From MED-G105 sp039819085 (GTDB lineage: Bacteria > Pseudomonadota > Alphaproteobacteria > Caulobacterales > Parvularculaceae), in the NCBI GenBank assembly GCA_039819085.1, contig JBCBSQ010000001.1, positions 244,619 to 308,618 on the forward strand: a DNA stretch of 64,000 nucleotides, read 5' to 3'. The notes beneath the pieces are model-generated. The model made no database searches. It saw only the letters and a list, made by a program, of their open reading frames with translations, and was not told the DNA's origin. The translations under genes and the position numbers were made by a program. Positions 33,911 through 43,236 of the stretch are shown here, in pieces; within the stretch, counting starts at the first letter, position 1; each line of letters begins with the position of its first letter.

Positions 33911-33915
33911 GCCGA

Positions 33916-34587
33916 ATGGCAGTTGATCCCATCAAGTCGATGATTGAGGCGAACCTGAAGCGCGCGTCGGCGCAGCGCGTCAGGTCGCTGTTTGCGGAAA
34001 TCAACCCGCATCTTGTCGGCGATTCCTTGTTCGAAAGCCGATGGAGCGACGTGCGCAAGGACGCGGCCGTCCTTGTGCCGATCATTAACCGATCGCAGGG
34101 AGCGAGCGTGCTCCTGACCGTGCGCTCAGCCGACATGCCGTCCCATGCCGGCCAGATCAGCTTTCCGGGCGGTCGCGTCCATCCGGAGGATCGCACGCGG
34201 ATCGACACGGCGCTGCGCGAAACAGAGGAAGAGGTCGGAATCCCGCAAAGCGCTGTGGAGGTCGTCGGATCGCTCGGCGTTCATGAGGGGGGACTCGGCT
34301 TTTCCGTGACGCCGGTCGTTGGCCTTGTCGATCCGGGCGCGCCGATGTCCCTTTGCGCTCGCGAAGTCGCTGAGGCCTTCGAGGTGCCGCTCGATTTCGT
34401 CGCCGACTTACGTAATCATGTGACCGAGGAGCGCGTCCATAGGGGTGTGACTTACAATATGTTCGCCGCGCCGTATAAGGAGTATCATATCTGGGGGTTG
34501 ACGGCCGGCATCTTGCGCACGCTTGCCGAAACGCTGCAGCCGGAGGAACGCGCGATCGGCGAAGCCGACAATGACTCGTCGACCTGA
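33916..34587 (+). CDS. CoA pyrophosphatase-type Nudix hydrolase
   Basis: A 223-residue Nudix protein. The CoA-type signature LLTVRSADMPSHAGQISFPG precedes a Nudix box that reads GGRVHPEDRTRIDTALRETE then EEVGI, with the REtEEE metal ligands intact. Such enzymes split CoA and acyl-CoA to phosphopantetheine and 3',5'-ADP. ATG 33916 is 6 bases past the DUF1285 stop; a TTG at 33907 overlapping that stop is an alternative. It precedes the CCA enzyme gene by 33 bases. Confidence 0.85.
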   Translation: MAVDPIKSMIEANLKRASAQRVRSLFAEINPHLVGDSLFESRWSDVRKDAAVLVPIINRSQGASVLLTVRSADMPSHAGQISFPGGRVHPEDRTRIDTALRETEEEVGIPQSAVEVVGSLGVHEGGLGFSVTPVVGLVDPGAPMSLCAREVAEAFEVPLDFVADLRNHVTEERVHRGVTYNMFAAPYKEYHIWGLTAGILRTLAETLQPEERAIGEADNDSST

Positions 34588-34620
34588 GCGCACTGGACGT
34601 GGAGCGACGGACGCTGGGTC

Positions 34621-35871
34621 ATGGAAGATCCAAAAACAACTTTAGCGGCGCTGTCGCCAGAGGCGGCCGCCGGGTTTCGGTGGATCGCTGAGCCGCCGGC
34701 TTCCACCGCGATCGCCGCGCTGGAGGCGGCGCGCTCTGGCGCCGCCCGTTTCGTGGGCGGTTGCGTTCGCGACGGGCTAATCGGCGTTGCGGCGAAAGAC
34801 GTCGATATCGCGACTCAACTCAGTCCCGAAGACACCCTGGCGGCGCTCGGGAAGGCTGGGATCAGGGCTGAGCCAACGGGCGTCGAACACGGGACGGTCA
34901 CAGCCGTCATCGACGGGGTGGGCATAGAAATCACAAGTCTGCGTGCGGACGTTGAGACCGATGGACGCAGGGCCGTCGTCACTTTCACCGATGATTGGGC
35001 GCTCGATGCAATTCGGCGCGACTTCACCATGAACGCGCTTTATCTGACGCCGGATCTTCGGCTCTATGACCCTTGGGGCGGCGCGCGCGATCTTGAGAAT
35101 GGCCGTGTGCGGTTCATTGGAGATGCGGACGCCCGGATCCGAGAGGACTATCTCCGTATCCTGCGCTTTTTCAGGTTCTCCGCGCGTTTCGCCAAGGGGC
35201 CTTACGACGCCGATGGTTTCGCCGCCTGCGCGGCGCTGAGCGAGGGCGTCGCGCGTCTGTCTCGGGAGCGGATTGGCCAGGAGCTGACGCGCATTCTCGA
35301 AGGGCCGAACGCCTACGCGGCGATCCGGGAAATGGTCGCCGCTGGCGTTCTGAAACGTGTCTGGCCCGATGACCCGGACATAGAGGCGTTCGTCGCGCTG
35401 ATGCGGGTCTGGCCGCACGCGCCCGCGGCGATCGGTCTGGCGGCGCTCTGGCCGCAGGCCGCGCTGGCCAAATCCGGTGAGGGCATTGTCGCGGCGCTGC
35501 GCCTTTCAAACGCGGATGGCGCGCGAATGAGTGCGGCGGTCGACAACGCCAATGCCGTCAACGCTTTGCCTGACGCCGCCGCAATCCGACGTTTCGCATA
35601 CGGCGTCGGGGTCAGCGGCGCTCGCGACGCTTTGCGTCTGGCGGAAGCGCAAGGACGGATTTCGGACGCAGGTAAGCTCGAGACGGCGCTTGACGGATGG
35701 GCGCCGCCCCGGCTGCCGATCGCCGGCGGCGATCTTGTCGCAGCGGGTGTCTCGGCTGGCCCAGAGGTCGGGATAATCCTTAGGCGGATCGAAGCGCGTT
35801 GGGTCGAAGAGGATTTTCCGGACCTGGCGCGCGCTCGAACGATTATGGCGGACGAACTCGCGCGCGCCTGA
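34621..35871 (+). CDS. cca: CCA-adding tRNA nucleotidyltransferase (class II)
   Basis: A 416-residue nucleotidyltransferase. The active site is FVGGCVRDGL followed by KDVDIAT, whose two Asp residues bind metal; DAIRRDFTMNALY, YDPWGGARDLENGRVRFIGD and REDYLRILRFFRFSARF are the remaining head and neck motifs. It adds or repairs the 3' CCA end of tRNAs. Poly(A) polymerase I is a relative, but the length and neighbours favour the tRNA enzyme, as is usual in alphaproteobacteria. It ends 7 bases from a convergent gene. Confidence 0.87.
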   Translation: MEDPKTTLAALSPEAAAGFRWIAEPPASTAIAALEAARSGAARFVGGCVRDGLIGVAAKDVDIATQLSPEDTLAALGKAGIRAEPTGVEHGTVTAVIDGVGIEITSLRADVETDGRRAVVTFTDDWALDAIRRDFTMNALYLTPDLRLYDPWGGARDLENGRVRFIGDADARIREDYLRILRFFRFSARFAKGPYDADGFAACAALSEGVARLSRERIGQELTRILEGPNAYAAIREMVAAGVLKRVWPDDPDIEAFVALMRVWPHAPAAIGLAALWPQAALAKSGEGIVAALRLSNADGARMSAAVDNANAVNALPDAAAIRRFAYGVGVSGARDALRLAEAQGRISDAGKLETALDGWAPPRLPIAGGDLVAAGVSAGPEVGIILRRIEARWVEEDFPDLARARTIMADELARA

Positions 35872-35878
35872 GGCCTTG

Positions 35879-37381
35879 TTACTTCCGATAGTCGAGCGGC
35901 GGTTTGCGATCGCCAAGGAGCGCCTCGTAGGTGAAGTCGCCACCGCGCCGCTTCTCGAATTCCTCCCTGGCCGCGGCAATCACGTCAGGGCTTTCGTAGA
36001 GATCGACAGCCGTCAGCGCGAGGGCCTTCGCCGCGTTCGTGGCCCCTTTGAAGCCGATGGAGTGTCCCGACGCGGCGACCGCTTGCCATGAGTGCGCTGA
36101 TGTTCCGGGCACCCACGCGGCGACGCGCAAGCCGACGGTGGGCGTCGCGATCGATACGTCGCCGACATCCGTGGATCCATATCCAAGGGAGAGAGAGTAG
36201 GGCGCGACGCTCATTTGGTCGCCGATCTTCGCCTTTGGCGCATCAAAGCTCGCATAGATCTTCCGAGCGAAGGCGCGCTCGTCTGCGGTATAGTCGACGC
36301 CGCCGACTTCGCGGAGTTTGGCGTCCGCAAGCTTTGCAAGCGTTTCGTTGACGAGAATCGGGTGATTGCCGTGGATGATCTCCCATTCGACTTTCGTGCC
36401 GGTTCCTTCCGCGGCGCCGCGCGCGGCCGCCTCCAGGCGCTCCCAGATATGGCGCACTTCTTTCGCTTCCGGGTGGCGCAGGTAATAAAAGACTTCAGCA
36501 AAATCAGGCACGACGTTCGGCGCTTCGCCGCCCTTGGTGATGACGTAGTGTATGCGCGTCTCCTGAGGCACGTGTTCGCGCATCAGATTGACCATGTGGT
36601 TCATCGCTTCGACGCCGTCGAGCGCGGACCGCGCTTTGTCCGGGGCGCCTGCGGCGTGGGCCGAAACGCCGCTGAACCGGAATTTCGCGGACCGGTTGGC
36701 GAGGGTCGTGCGCGCAGCGGCGGAGTTCTCATCATCCGCATGCCAATGGAGCGTGACGTCGACGTCGTCGAAGAGACCTGCCCGCACCATGTAGACCTTG
36801 CCGGAGCCGCCTTCCTCCGCAGGAGTGCCATAAAGACGGACAATCCCCGGTTCGCCCGTCTTTTCGAGCCATTCCCTGACCGCGATCGCGGCTTCGACGG
36901 ATGCGGCGCCAAACAGATTGTGGCCGCAGGCGTGGCCGGCCGCTTTGCCCGGGATCGGCGAACGATCAGGCGTGGCGTCCTGGTTGATGCCGGGAAGCGC
37001 GTCGAACTCGGCGAGGATCGCGATGACTGGTCCGCCCTCGCCATATTCCGCGACGAATGCAGTTGGAATGTCGGCGACGCCCGCCTTGACCTTGAAGCCG
37101 GCGTCCGAGAGCGTTTTTTGAAGCAGCGCTGAAGATCTGTCTTCCTGATAGCCGACTTCCGCATACTCCCATAGCGTCCTGGCGACGTCAGCCGTTCGCG
37201 CGCGTTTGCCCTCGACAATGCCGACGACATCGACCCCTGTGGTTTCATCGTCCGCCCTTACCAAGTCATTGTCCGTCGCCATTTGCGCAGAGTCGGCGGA
37301 CGTCTGGCTTGCGGCGGCGGCGACTGTAATCGCGCCGAACGCGACTGCGGCGTAAAGAGAATGGCGGACAAAGGCGCGCAT
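35879..37381 (-). CDS. exported M20 amidohydrolase (AbgB/HipO-like)
   Basis: A 500-residue protein from ATG 37381, which has AGGAG 6 bases upstream. A signal peptide (about residues 1-24) precedes an M20D-type amidohydrolase: ILAEFDALPGINQD, AGHACGHNLFG, GTPAEEGGSGK, LHWHADDENS and GTSAHSWQAVAASGH carry the two-metal ligands, with a dimerisation domain in between. Relatives hydrolyse p-aminobenzoyl-glutamate or N-acyl amino acids; export to the periplasm is suggested by the signal. The open frame to 37744 runs antisense-free into the next gene and is not coding. Confidence 0.83.
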   Translation of the reverse strand: MRAFVRHSLYAAVAFGAITVAAAASQTSADSAQMATDNDLVRADDETTGVDVVGIVEGKRARTADVARTLWEYAEVGYQEDRSSALLQKTLSDAGFKVKAGVADIPTAFVAEYGEGGPVIAILAEFDALPGINQDATPDRSPIPGKAAGHACGHNLFGAASVEAAIAVREWLEKTGEPGIVRLYGTPAEEGGSGKVYMVRAGLFDDVDVTLHWHADDENSAAARTTLANRSAKFRFSGVSAHAAGAPDKARSALDGVEAMNHMVNLMREHVPQETRIHYVITKGGEAPNVVPDFAEVFYYLRHPEAKEVRHIWERLEAAARGAAEGTGTKVEWEIIHGNHPILVNETLAKLADAKLREVGGVDYTADERAFARKIYASFDAPKAKIGDQMSVAPYSLSLGYGSTDVGDVSIATPTVGLRVAAWVPGTSAHSWQAVAASGHSIGFKGATNAAKALALTAVDLYESPDVIAAAREEFEKRRGGDFTYEALLGDRKPPLDYRK

Positions 37382-37457
37382 GGATTTCTCCTGAAAAGCG
37401 ATAATGTGAAGCTTAAAGACTAACTTGATTTTCGCACAAGGCGACCCGGCAATGCCG

Positions 37458-39818
37458 CTATTCGAAGCACGTCGCGTACTCGTTCCTGACGATTTGCCAA
37501 TTGCCGGCGTCCAGCTCCTGTAAGGTCCCCGCCGCGCGCATATCCTTTGTCTGACGGTCCATGTCCCGAATGTATCCGCAACTTTCCTCCGGCATCTCGC
37601 GCACGCGGTAGTGGGACGCCATGAAATAAAGGTGCACCCAAACGCGTCGCTGTTTGACGGGATCCTCCGGCGCGGCGGCCGCCTCATTGCGATACCAGTC
37701 GCGGGCTTCGAACAGCAGCGCTTCGGCTTCCTCGAACCGGCCAAGGCTGGAAAGAGGCGCTGTCATCTCGCCTCGGAAGATGATCCGGCTAAGCGCCGCG
37801 TTTTCGTTCAGCGGGTCGCCCGCCGCAATTTCGTCAATGATTTTTGTCGCTTGTTCAAACGCGGCGACGGCCTCGTCGTGGCGTTCGTTGAGGTAGAGCG
37901 AATTCGCGTATCGCCGAAATGCGCCGGCGCGTTCCGTATTCAGCGTATTGTCTTCGTCCGACAAGTCATAAGCGCGTTGAATGTCTTCAAGGGCTTGCTT
38001 GTATATGGGGGGCGCCTCGGATCTGGTATCGATCCCATTCAGCAGCGAAAGCGCGAGACGCGTGCGCGCTCGGGCGAGAAGCTCATGCGTGCGCGGATCG
38101 CTCGGTGACTGGTCTCGAAGCGCTTCCGCTTCGGTGATCACATCACGCGAAAGCTCCCGCGCCGCGCTCTGGTTATCATCGCGATAGAGGAGGGTCGCCC
38201 GTTCGCCGCGCGCGTCGAGAAGAGCAAGCGCCAACGCAAAGTCATCTGGAAATGCGTCAAGCCCACGTCGCAGATCTCGCTCTGCGGCGTCGATAGCCTC
38301 TCCTGCTGCGACCTTATTGTCCAAAGCTTCGATCTGTAGGCGCGCGATCTGCAGATGCGTCTTTCCCAACGCCAGCAACACTTCGGCGCTTGGCTCTCCA
38401 TCAATCTGTGTGAGGAGGACTATCGCTTTCGACAGGTTTTCAAGCGCCGCTTCTGGTTGACGTAATGCGGCGCCGTCCGGGCTCCCAAGGACGCGGCCGA
38501 GCTCAGCGTAGCCCTGCGCAGCCTCGAGAATGAGTTCCGGTGATGCGCGCGCGTCATCGGCCAGTTTGCCGAGATATGTCTGTGCGGCTTCGGTGACGGT
38601 TTGCCGGGCGCGCGTAGAACCCTTGAGCGGCGTTATCTCCTGATAGACGTCGAAGATCATAACGCGGGCGAGGTTGCGCACGTCCTCAAACCGCGCTGTC
38701 GCTTCCGCTTCGGCGCGCTCCGCACGGACGAATAGCGTCGCAAACACGATGAGCGCGCCGAATAGCGCCGCCGCCGCCAGCGCTCCTGCGGAGACCGCGA
38801 CGCGCCGGCGTCGAACGAACTTGGTCACGGCGTACCAGGAGCCGCCATCGCGCGCGATAACCGGCAACCCCGCACGTTCTCTATCAAGATCATCAAGGAG
38901 GGCGCCGACCGACGTATACCGATCTTCTGGGTCTTCAGCGCTTGCCCTCGCGGCGATCGCGGCGAGGTCATCATTCGGCGGGACGCCTTGTAGAAGGTCG
39001 TTCAAAATGCGGCCGAGCGCGTAGATGTCGCCCAGCGTTGTGGCGTCCTCGCCCTGCATGCGTTCGGGCGCGACATAGCCGCGTGTCGCTGTGCGACGCG
39101 GGCCCTCATCAGAAGTGTCGGCGCCGAGGGTCTGCGAGATGCCAAAGTCGATCACCTTGGCGGCGCCTGAATCGGACACAAGTATGTTGCTGGGCGAAAG
39201 GTCCCTGTGGATCACCAGGTTCTGGTGGGCGTACTGCACGGCGGCGCATGTCCCTCGAAACACGCCAAGCCGCTCCTCAAGGCTCGGCGTTTTCGCCGCC
39301 AGCCATTCGCCTAGAGGCTCGCCCTCCACATACTCCATGACGAAATAGGGAACGCCGTCGTCTGTCTCGCCGCCATCGTAGAGCTGCGCGACGCCTGGGT
39401 GCTTCAATCGCGCGAGCGTTCGCCGCTCCGCACGCAGACGTTCGGCGAGCTTTGTTTCGCTTCGTCCCCGGGTGACAAGTTTCACCGCGGCCTGATGGTC
39501 GAAATCGCCCAAATCCCGTTCGCCGAGATAGACAGCGCCCATGCCGCCGCGCCCGATAAGGCGTGTGAGGCGGTATGATCCGACCCGCGAGGGATGAGCG
39601 TCCAAAGCGGCGCTCGCAAGCGCGACGCCCGCGCCGGTAATCTTCTCGCTGTCTGGCGACGCGTCTGTGTCCAGGAGCGCAAGCGCGCGCGCCTTCAGCG
39701 CCTCGTCTTCGCCGGCCTCACGCTCGATAAAGGCGCGGCGCTCGTCGGACGCGATGTCGAAGGCGCGTTCAAGCAGCTGAAGCGCCGCTCCCTCCAATGC
39801 TTCAGAGGTTGTCGTCAT
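37458..39818 (-). CDS. transmembrane Ser/Thr protein kinase with TPR-like C-terminal domain
   Basis: A 786-residue protein. Kinase domain about 82-320: glycine loop IGRGGMGAVYLGE, Lys113 (AAVKL), Glu131, catalytic loop HRDLSPSN (204-211) where Ser208 replaces the usual Lys, DFG 224-226 and APE 250-252. A membrane helix spans about 342-364, and the rest (about 365-786) is helical with TPR-like repeats, presumably periplasmic. The gene overlaps the upstream ECF sigma gene by 17 bases. In Vibrio a kinase of this kind activates its partner ECF sigma factor by phosphorylation; here that is inferred. Confidence 0.83.
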   Translation of the reverse strand: MTTTSEALEGAALQLLERAFDIASDERRAFIEREAGEDEALKARALALLDTDASPDSEKITGAGVALASAALDAHPSRVGSYRLTRLIGRGGMGAVYLGERDLGDFDHQAAVKLVTRGRSETKLAERLRAERRTLARLKHPGVAQLYDGGETDDGVPYFVMEYVEGEPLGEWLAAKTPSLEERLGVFRGTCAAVQYAHQNLVIHRDLSPSNILVSDSGAAKVIDFGISQTLGADTSDEGPRRTATRGYVAPERMQGEDATTLGDIYALGRILNDLLQGVPPNDDLAAIAARASAEDPEDRYTSVGALLDDLDRERAGLPVIARDGGSWYAVTKFVRRRRVAVSAGALAAAALFGALIVFATLFVRAERAEAEATARFEDVRNLARVMIFDVYQEITPLKGSTRARQTVTEAAQTYLGKLADDARASPELILEAAQGYAELGRVLGSPDGAALRQPEAALENLSKAIVLLTQIDGEPSAEVLLALGKTHLQIARLQIEALDNKVAAGEAIDAAERDLRRGLDAFPDDFALALALLDARGERATLLYRDDNQSAARELSRDVITEAEALRDQSPSDPRTHELLARARTRLALSLLNGIDTRSEAPPIYKQALEDIQRAYDLSDEDNTLNTERAGAFRRYANSLYLNERHDEAVAAFEQATKIIDEIAAGDPLNENAALSRIIFRGEMTAPLSSLGRFEEAEALLFEARDWYRNEAAAAPEDPVKQRRVWVHLYFMASHYRVREMPEESCGYIRDMDRQTKDMRAAGTLQELDAGNWQIVRNEYATCFE

Positions 39819-40362
39819 TCAATGCTTCCTTGAGCCATGCGCGCGTCGCCCGCCATGATCGCCGCACCGTCGCCTCGGAGACGCCGAGCACGCAGCCTAT
39901 CTCCTCGGACGTCATGCCGGCATAGTACCGCATAGTGACGATTTCCGCTCGCTGCGGGTCGATCGCGGCGAGGCGGATCAGCACGGTTTCGAGGCGTTGG
40001 GCGTCGAGGGGCGCATCAGCGGGCGCGTCTGCGCCGGCGGTCAAGGTCACGGTGATTTTGCGCCGCTTTTCCGCCCCCCTGCGGCGACCGGCGTCAACGA
40101 GCACCTGCCGCATGACCCTGGCGGCGATCGCGAGAAAATGAGCCTTGTCGGACACATCCGCGACCGGCGTGGTCAGTAATCGGACGACCGCTTCATTGAC
40201 GACGTCGCCTACGGAAAATGAGACCGGCCCGCCCTCGCGACGCAAGAGCGCGCCCGCTATGCGCGACAGCTCCGCGTGGGCTGCTTCATAGACATCCGCC
40301 TTGGCGCGCTCGTCGCCGGCGTTCGCAGCGCGGAGGCGCTCGACAAAGTCGGTCGCGGACAT
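39802..40362 (-). CDS. ECF sigma factor linked to a Ser/Thr kinase
   Basis: A 186-residue sigma factor. Region 2 has FSVGDVVNEAVVRLL and AHFLAIAARVMRQVLVDAGRRRGAEKR; region 4 has AEIVTMRYYAGMTSEEIGCVLGVSEATVRRSWR, a helix-turn-helix. It belongs to the kinase-associated ECF class, which lacks the acidic DAED motif in region 2.2 and needs no anti-sigma factor. It is followed with a 17-base overlap by the kinase gene. The ATG at 40362 fits the family N-terminus; the frame is open to 40425. Neither start has a good ribosome site. Confidence 0.8.
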   Translation of the reverse strand: MSATDFVERLRAANAGDERAKADVYEAAHAELSRIAGALLRREGGPVSFSVGDVVNEAVVRLLTTPVADVSDKAHFLAIAARVMRQVLVDAGRRRGAEKRRKITVTLTAGADAPADAPLDAQRLETVLIRLAAIDPQRAEIVTMRYYAGMTSEEIGCVLGVSEATVRRSWRATRAWLKEALNDDNL

Positions 40363-40878
40363 GCTTTGGGGAAGGTCCAGAGGGCGCTCCAGGATGCTAA
40401 TGGCGACGTCTGTGTGCCAACGCATTCGAGCTGGCGGGCGTTGAGAGTAGCAGATAATCGCGTGTCGGAAACCGGCGTCGGTATTCGCGTCTTACGTGCA
40501 TTCGCTTCTCCAGCTGGTTTGATGTTCATTGCGTGACCGAAAATGCGGCGGCGTCTCGCATATAGAAATGTGGGCAAGGCGTGTCTTTAGGTCTCGCCCG
40601 CCATGTAGAGGGCCGTTCTTTGCGTCGCCTTGGCGCGCCTGCCGCCAGTCTTCAGAGAGTACGGGCGGTGGAGAAGCGCGCTGCGTTATGGGGGAGGCGC
40701 GCTCGAAACAGGCAGTCGCGCGCTGCTGCGGTAGGACCCCGCTGCGGCCGCGCTCGACCGAATGGCGGCCGCGCCGGCGGTTTGCTTTGGCCGGCCGCCG
40801 CGTCGAGGGGAGCGGCGACGGCCCCCGATCGGTAGCGTTTCCGCCGGTCGGGGGCCGCCGACGGGCGCAAGGAGGACG
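40363..40878. other. intergenic region with a GC-rich hairpin
   Basis: No supported gene in about 515 bases. Next to the TadG-like stop there is a strong hairpin: arms 40819-40832 and 40844-40857 pair over 13 of 14 positions (plus a wobble), starting CGGCCCCCGA, with an 11-base loop. It lacks a T-run but probably ends that minus-strand transcript. The sigma-gene promoter must lie near its left edge. Confidence 0.5.
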
Positions 40879-42180
40879 CTAGCGTTTGAGGCTAAGGTCC
40901 CGGAGCCGTTCGCCGATGGAATCGAACGCAGCCGTCAGCTGGTTTGCGTTTTGCGCGTCATAATAGTCGCTCGCCGAGTTCGCGCAGTCTTCCAGAATGC
41001 TTCGGATTGTCGTGTCGGACACGTCAAAGGCGATCGTGTAGAGGCTCACGCCGTCGGCCTTTATGTTCGTGCAAATCTCCGCCGTCAGATCATTCGCGAG
41101 CGTGACGCTCGTCGAATTGTGTTCGGGATAGTTTGGCGCGCGGGTGTTTCGACCGTCAGTCATGAGAACGATCGCCTTCATGCCGCTACGACTCGCGACT
41201 TCCGCGGTTGTAAGGCCTTCCTGAAATGGCGGCGGGTTGCTGATGACGCGCCAGCCCCAAGAAAGACCCGTCGGGATGTAGGTCCAACCGGCGGGCTGTA
41301 GGGCGGTCAGCGCATTGTCGACGGTGGTTCGGTTGTCCGTGAGCGGCGTGATCGGCTGCATCTGGCAGTCGCTTGAGTTGACCGTCACGCCGGGAATCGG
41401 GTGGGAGCTGTCGGCGGCGTCTTCTGTGTTTCTTGGATAAACTCTGGATCCAACGCAGCCGTCAAAGCCGCCGCCGCTATCGTCGTCATCGTCGTCATCG
41501 CCGCCGCCGCCCCCGCTCGGGATGGAGAGCCAGCTCGCGCTACTAAAGCCCGCGCCAATGTTCACATATTGAGCGAATGGGACCACAGCGAACTTCACAT
41601 CCGTTTCCGGCAGCGCATACATCGACGCGACGAGATTTCCGGCCGCCTCCTTGAGATCGTCCATCTTTGTGCCGTCGCCCATCGACCCTGTGACGTCGAG
41701 GACAAGCGCGACTTCTACGACGCCCGGCGGGGCGACCTCGACGACTGTATCCGTATCCAGAGAGATCTGTTCGACGCCAGCGAGCTTCATGAAGGTCGAC
41801 TGGACGTGCGCATCAAGGTCGATGGAGAACTGGTTGGTTGACGGATTGTGCGTAACCGACACCGGAGAAGCGACAACCCCTGAATCGGGACCGAGGACGG
41901 CGTCAAAAAACTTCTGCGCCGCCGCGTCAAGTTCGGTCTGGCTGGTGTCGGGTCTCGCGGTTTTAAGTCGGGCCGCGGCGAGAAGCGCCGCATCGGTCGC
42001 CTCCTGCACTGTTGTGCGCGCAAGGCTGGCCCTGCCGAAATCAACGGCGAAGCCGAGCGCGATGATGAGAACGGGCGCGAAGAACCCGAACATCATCGCC
42101 ATATTGCCGTTCTTCGAGCGAAGAAAACCCGTGATTGCACACGAGTTGATCAACCATTTCGTGATGGCGCGCGTCGTCAT
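40879..42180 (-). CDS. TadG-like pilus-associated protein with von Willebrand domain
   Basis: A 433-residue protein. The N-terminus has a TadE/TadG-type membrane segment (NMAMMFGFFAPVLIIALGFAVDFGRA), then periplasmic sequence with a von Willebrand domain (VVEVALVLDVTGSMGDGTKMDDLK, metal-site DxTxS present; MKAIVLMTDGRNTR later). An unusual GGGGG-Asp7-SGGG stretch lies near residue 225. ATG 42180 was chosen over TTG 42195 because GGGGGG lies about 8 bases before it. No other tad or flp gene is in the window, so it is an orphan copy. Confidence 0.78.
   Translation of the reverse strand: MTTRAITKWLINSCAITGFLRSKNGNMAMMFGFFAPVLIIALGFAVDFGRASLARTTVQEATDAALLAAARLKTARPDTSQTELDAAAQKFFDAVLGPDSGVVASPVSVTHNPSTNQFSIDLDAHVQSTFMKLAGVEQISLDTDTVVEVAPPGVVEVALVLDVTGSMGDGTKMDDLKEAAGNLVASMYALPETDVKFAVVPFAQYVNIGAGFSSASWLSIPSGGGGGDDDDDDDSGGGFDGCVGSRVYPRNTEDAADSSHPIPGVTVNSSDCQMQPITPLTDNRTTVDNALTALQPAGWTYIPTGLSWGWRVISNPPPFQEGLTTAEVASRSGMKAIVLMTDGRNTRAPNYPEHNSTSVTLANDLTAEICTNIKADGVSLYTIAFDVSDTTIRSILEDCANSASDYYDAQNANQLTAAFDSIGERLRDLSLKR
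41479..41499 (-). repeat. seven-codon aspartate run (GAT/GAC microsatellite)
   Basis: Seven consecutive Asp codons (GAT GAC GAC GAT GAC GAC GAT on the minus strand), preceded by a run of Gly codons. It sits in the TadG-like gene just after the first part of its von Willebrand domain. Triplet repeats like this can vary in length; an acidic loop might bind calcium. Confidence 0.8.
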
Positions 42181-42338
42181 CCGTTGGCCCCCCAACTAAA
42201 CGCCGTATCTAATTTGTCCGATGACTTTGCGCTGCGTGTGATTAAGTCTCGGTTGAAGGAATTGGTAAAACTGTGCGGGGCATGGATCTTTGCCGCCCGC
42301 GACCGGAAGAAATCGGCGTTTCCGGGAACGAGCTCAAC

Positions 42339-42364
42339 AAAAAACGCCCCGCATGTGCGGGGCG
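42339..42364 (-). terminator. intrinsic terminator of ctrA
   Basis: In the minus-strand reading, CGCCCCGC (42357-42364 complement) pairs with GCGGGGCG (42345-42352 complement) around a 4-base loop and is followed by six T (42339-42344). It lies about 100 bases past the ctrA stop and insulates it from the TadG-like gene. Confidence 0.88.
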
Positions 42365-42464
42365 CTGAATTTCTCGGTGCGAGCGACCTGTTCTCTTCGC
42401 TAACGTTCGAACTGGAGAGAGGCCGGAGCCGCTAGCGGCGATGGGTGAAAATGGAGGCCTCAGC

Positions 42465-43157
42465 TTAAGCCGCTTTCTCTTCCGCCGGGTCGCGCAGCAC
42501 ATAGCCGCGTCCCCAGACCGTCTCGATATAGTGTTCGCCGCTCGTCGCCGCTGCGAGCTTCTTGCGCAGCTTGCAGATGAAGACGTCGATGATCTTGAGT
42601 TCAGGTTCGTCCATGCCGCCATAAAGATGGTTGAGGAACATTTCCTTTGTCAGGGTCGTTCCCTTCCGAAGCGACAAAAGCTCCAACATCTGATATTCCT
42701 TACCGGTCAGATGTACGCGCTGCCCAGCGACCTCGACGGTCTTGGCGTCCAGATTGACGGTGAGCGACCCTGTGGTGATCACTGACTGCGAATGGCCTTT
42801 GGAGCGTCGGACGATTGCGTGGATCCGGGCGACGAGTTCGTCCTTGTGGAACGGTTTCGTCATATAGTCGTCTGCGCCGAACCCAAGGCCGCGCACTTTT
42901 GTTTCAATGTCGCCTTGGCCGGTCAGAATTAGGATCGGCGTATTCACCTTGGAGACGCGCAGCGACTTGAGGACGTCAAAGCCGGTCATGTCGGGTAGAT
43001 TGAGGTCGAGAAGAATAATGTCATAGTCATAGACCTTACCGAGATCGACGCCTTCTTCGCCGAGATCGGTTGTATAGACATTAAATCCGTCCGACTTCAG
43101 CATCAGCTCGATGCTTTGGGCGGTCGCTCCGTCGTCCTCAATCAGCAAAACCCGCAT
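42465..43157 (-). CDS. ctrA: cell-cycle master response regulator CtrA
   Basis: A 230-residue OmpR-type response regulator. The receiver domain begins MRVLLIEDDGATAQSIELML with the phospho-acceptor Asp51 in DIILLDLNLPD and Lys at TKPFHKDEL; the DNA-binding winged helix has LTGKEYQMLELLSLRKGTT and VWGRGYVLRD. It ends in Ala-Ala, the ClpXP degradation signal of Caulobacter CtrA. CtrA represses replication initiation and controls division and polar genes in alphaproteobacteria. ATG 43157 has AGGAG about 10 bases upstream. CtrA-like TTAA sites lie just upstream, suggesting autoregulation. Confidence 0.95.
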   Translation of the reverse strand: MRVLLIEDDGATAQSIELMLKSDGFNVYTTDLGEEGVDLGKVYDYDIILLDLNLPDMTGFDVLKSLRVSKVNTPILILTGQGDIETKVRGLGFGADDYMTKPFHKDELVARIHAIVRRSKGHSQSVITTGSLTVNLDAKTVEVAGQRVHLTGKEYQMLELLSLRKGTTLTKEMFLNHLYGGMDEPELKIIDVFICKLRKKLAAATSGEHYIETVWGRGYVLRDPAEEKAA

Positions 43158-43221
43158 GGTCCTACGTCTCCTGGTTCGGCGCCGACGCGCTGAAGCGCGC
43201 GTGGGCATTCGAGTATTTCCC

Positions 43222-43236
43222 TTAAACAATGCTTAG
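43222..43236. promoter_or_regulatory. CtrA box candidate (TTAA-N7-TTAG) upstream of ctrA
   Basis: TTAA (43222-43225) and TTAG (43233-43236) are 7 bases apart, one mismatch from the TTAA-N7-TTAA consensus. It lies about 65 bases before the ctrA start. A second TTAA pair at 43258-43270 has a 5-base gap and so fits less well. Autoregulation of ctrA is known in Caulobacter; here it is inferred. Confidence 0.55.

Noticed and set aside
37382..37744. upstream extension of the amidohydrolase frame
   Set aside because: Overlaps the kinase gene and lacks signal features; the start at 37381 has AGGAG and begins a signal peptide.
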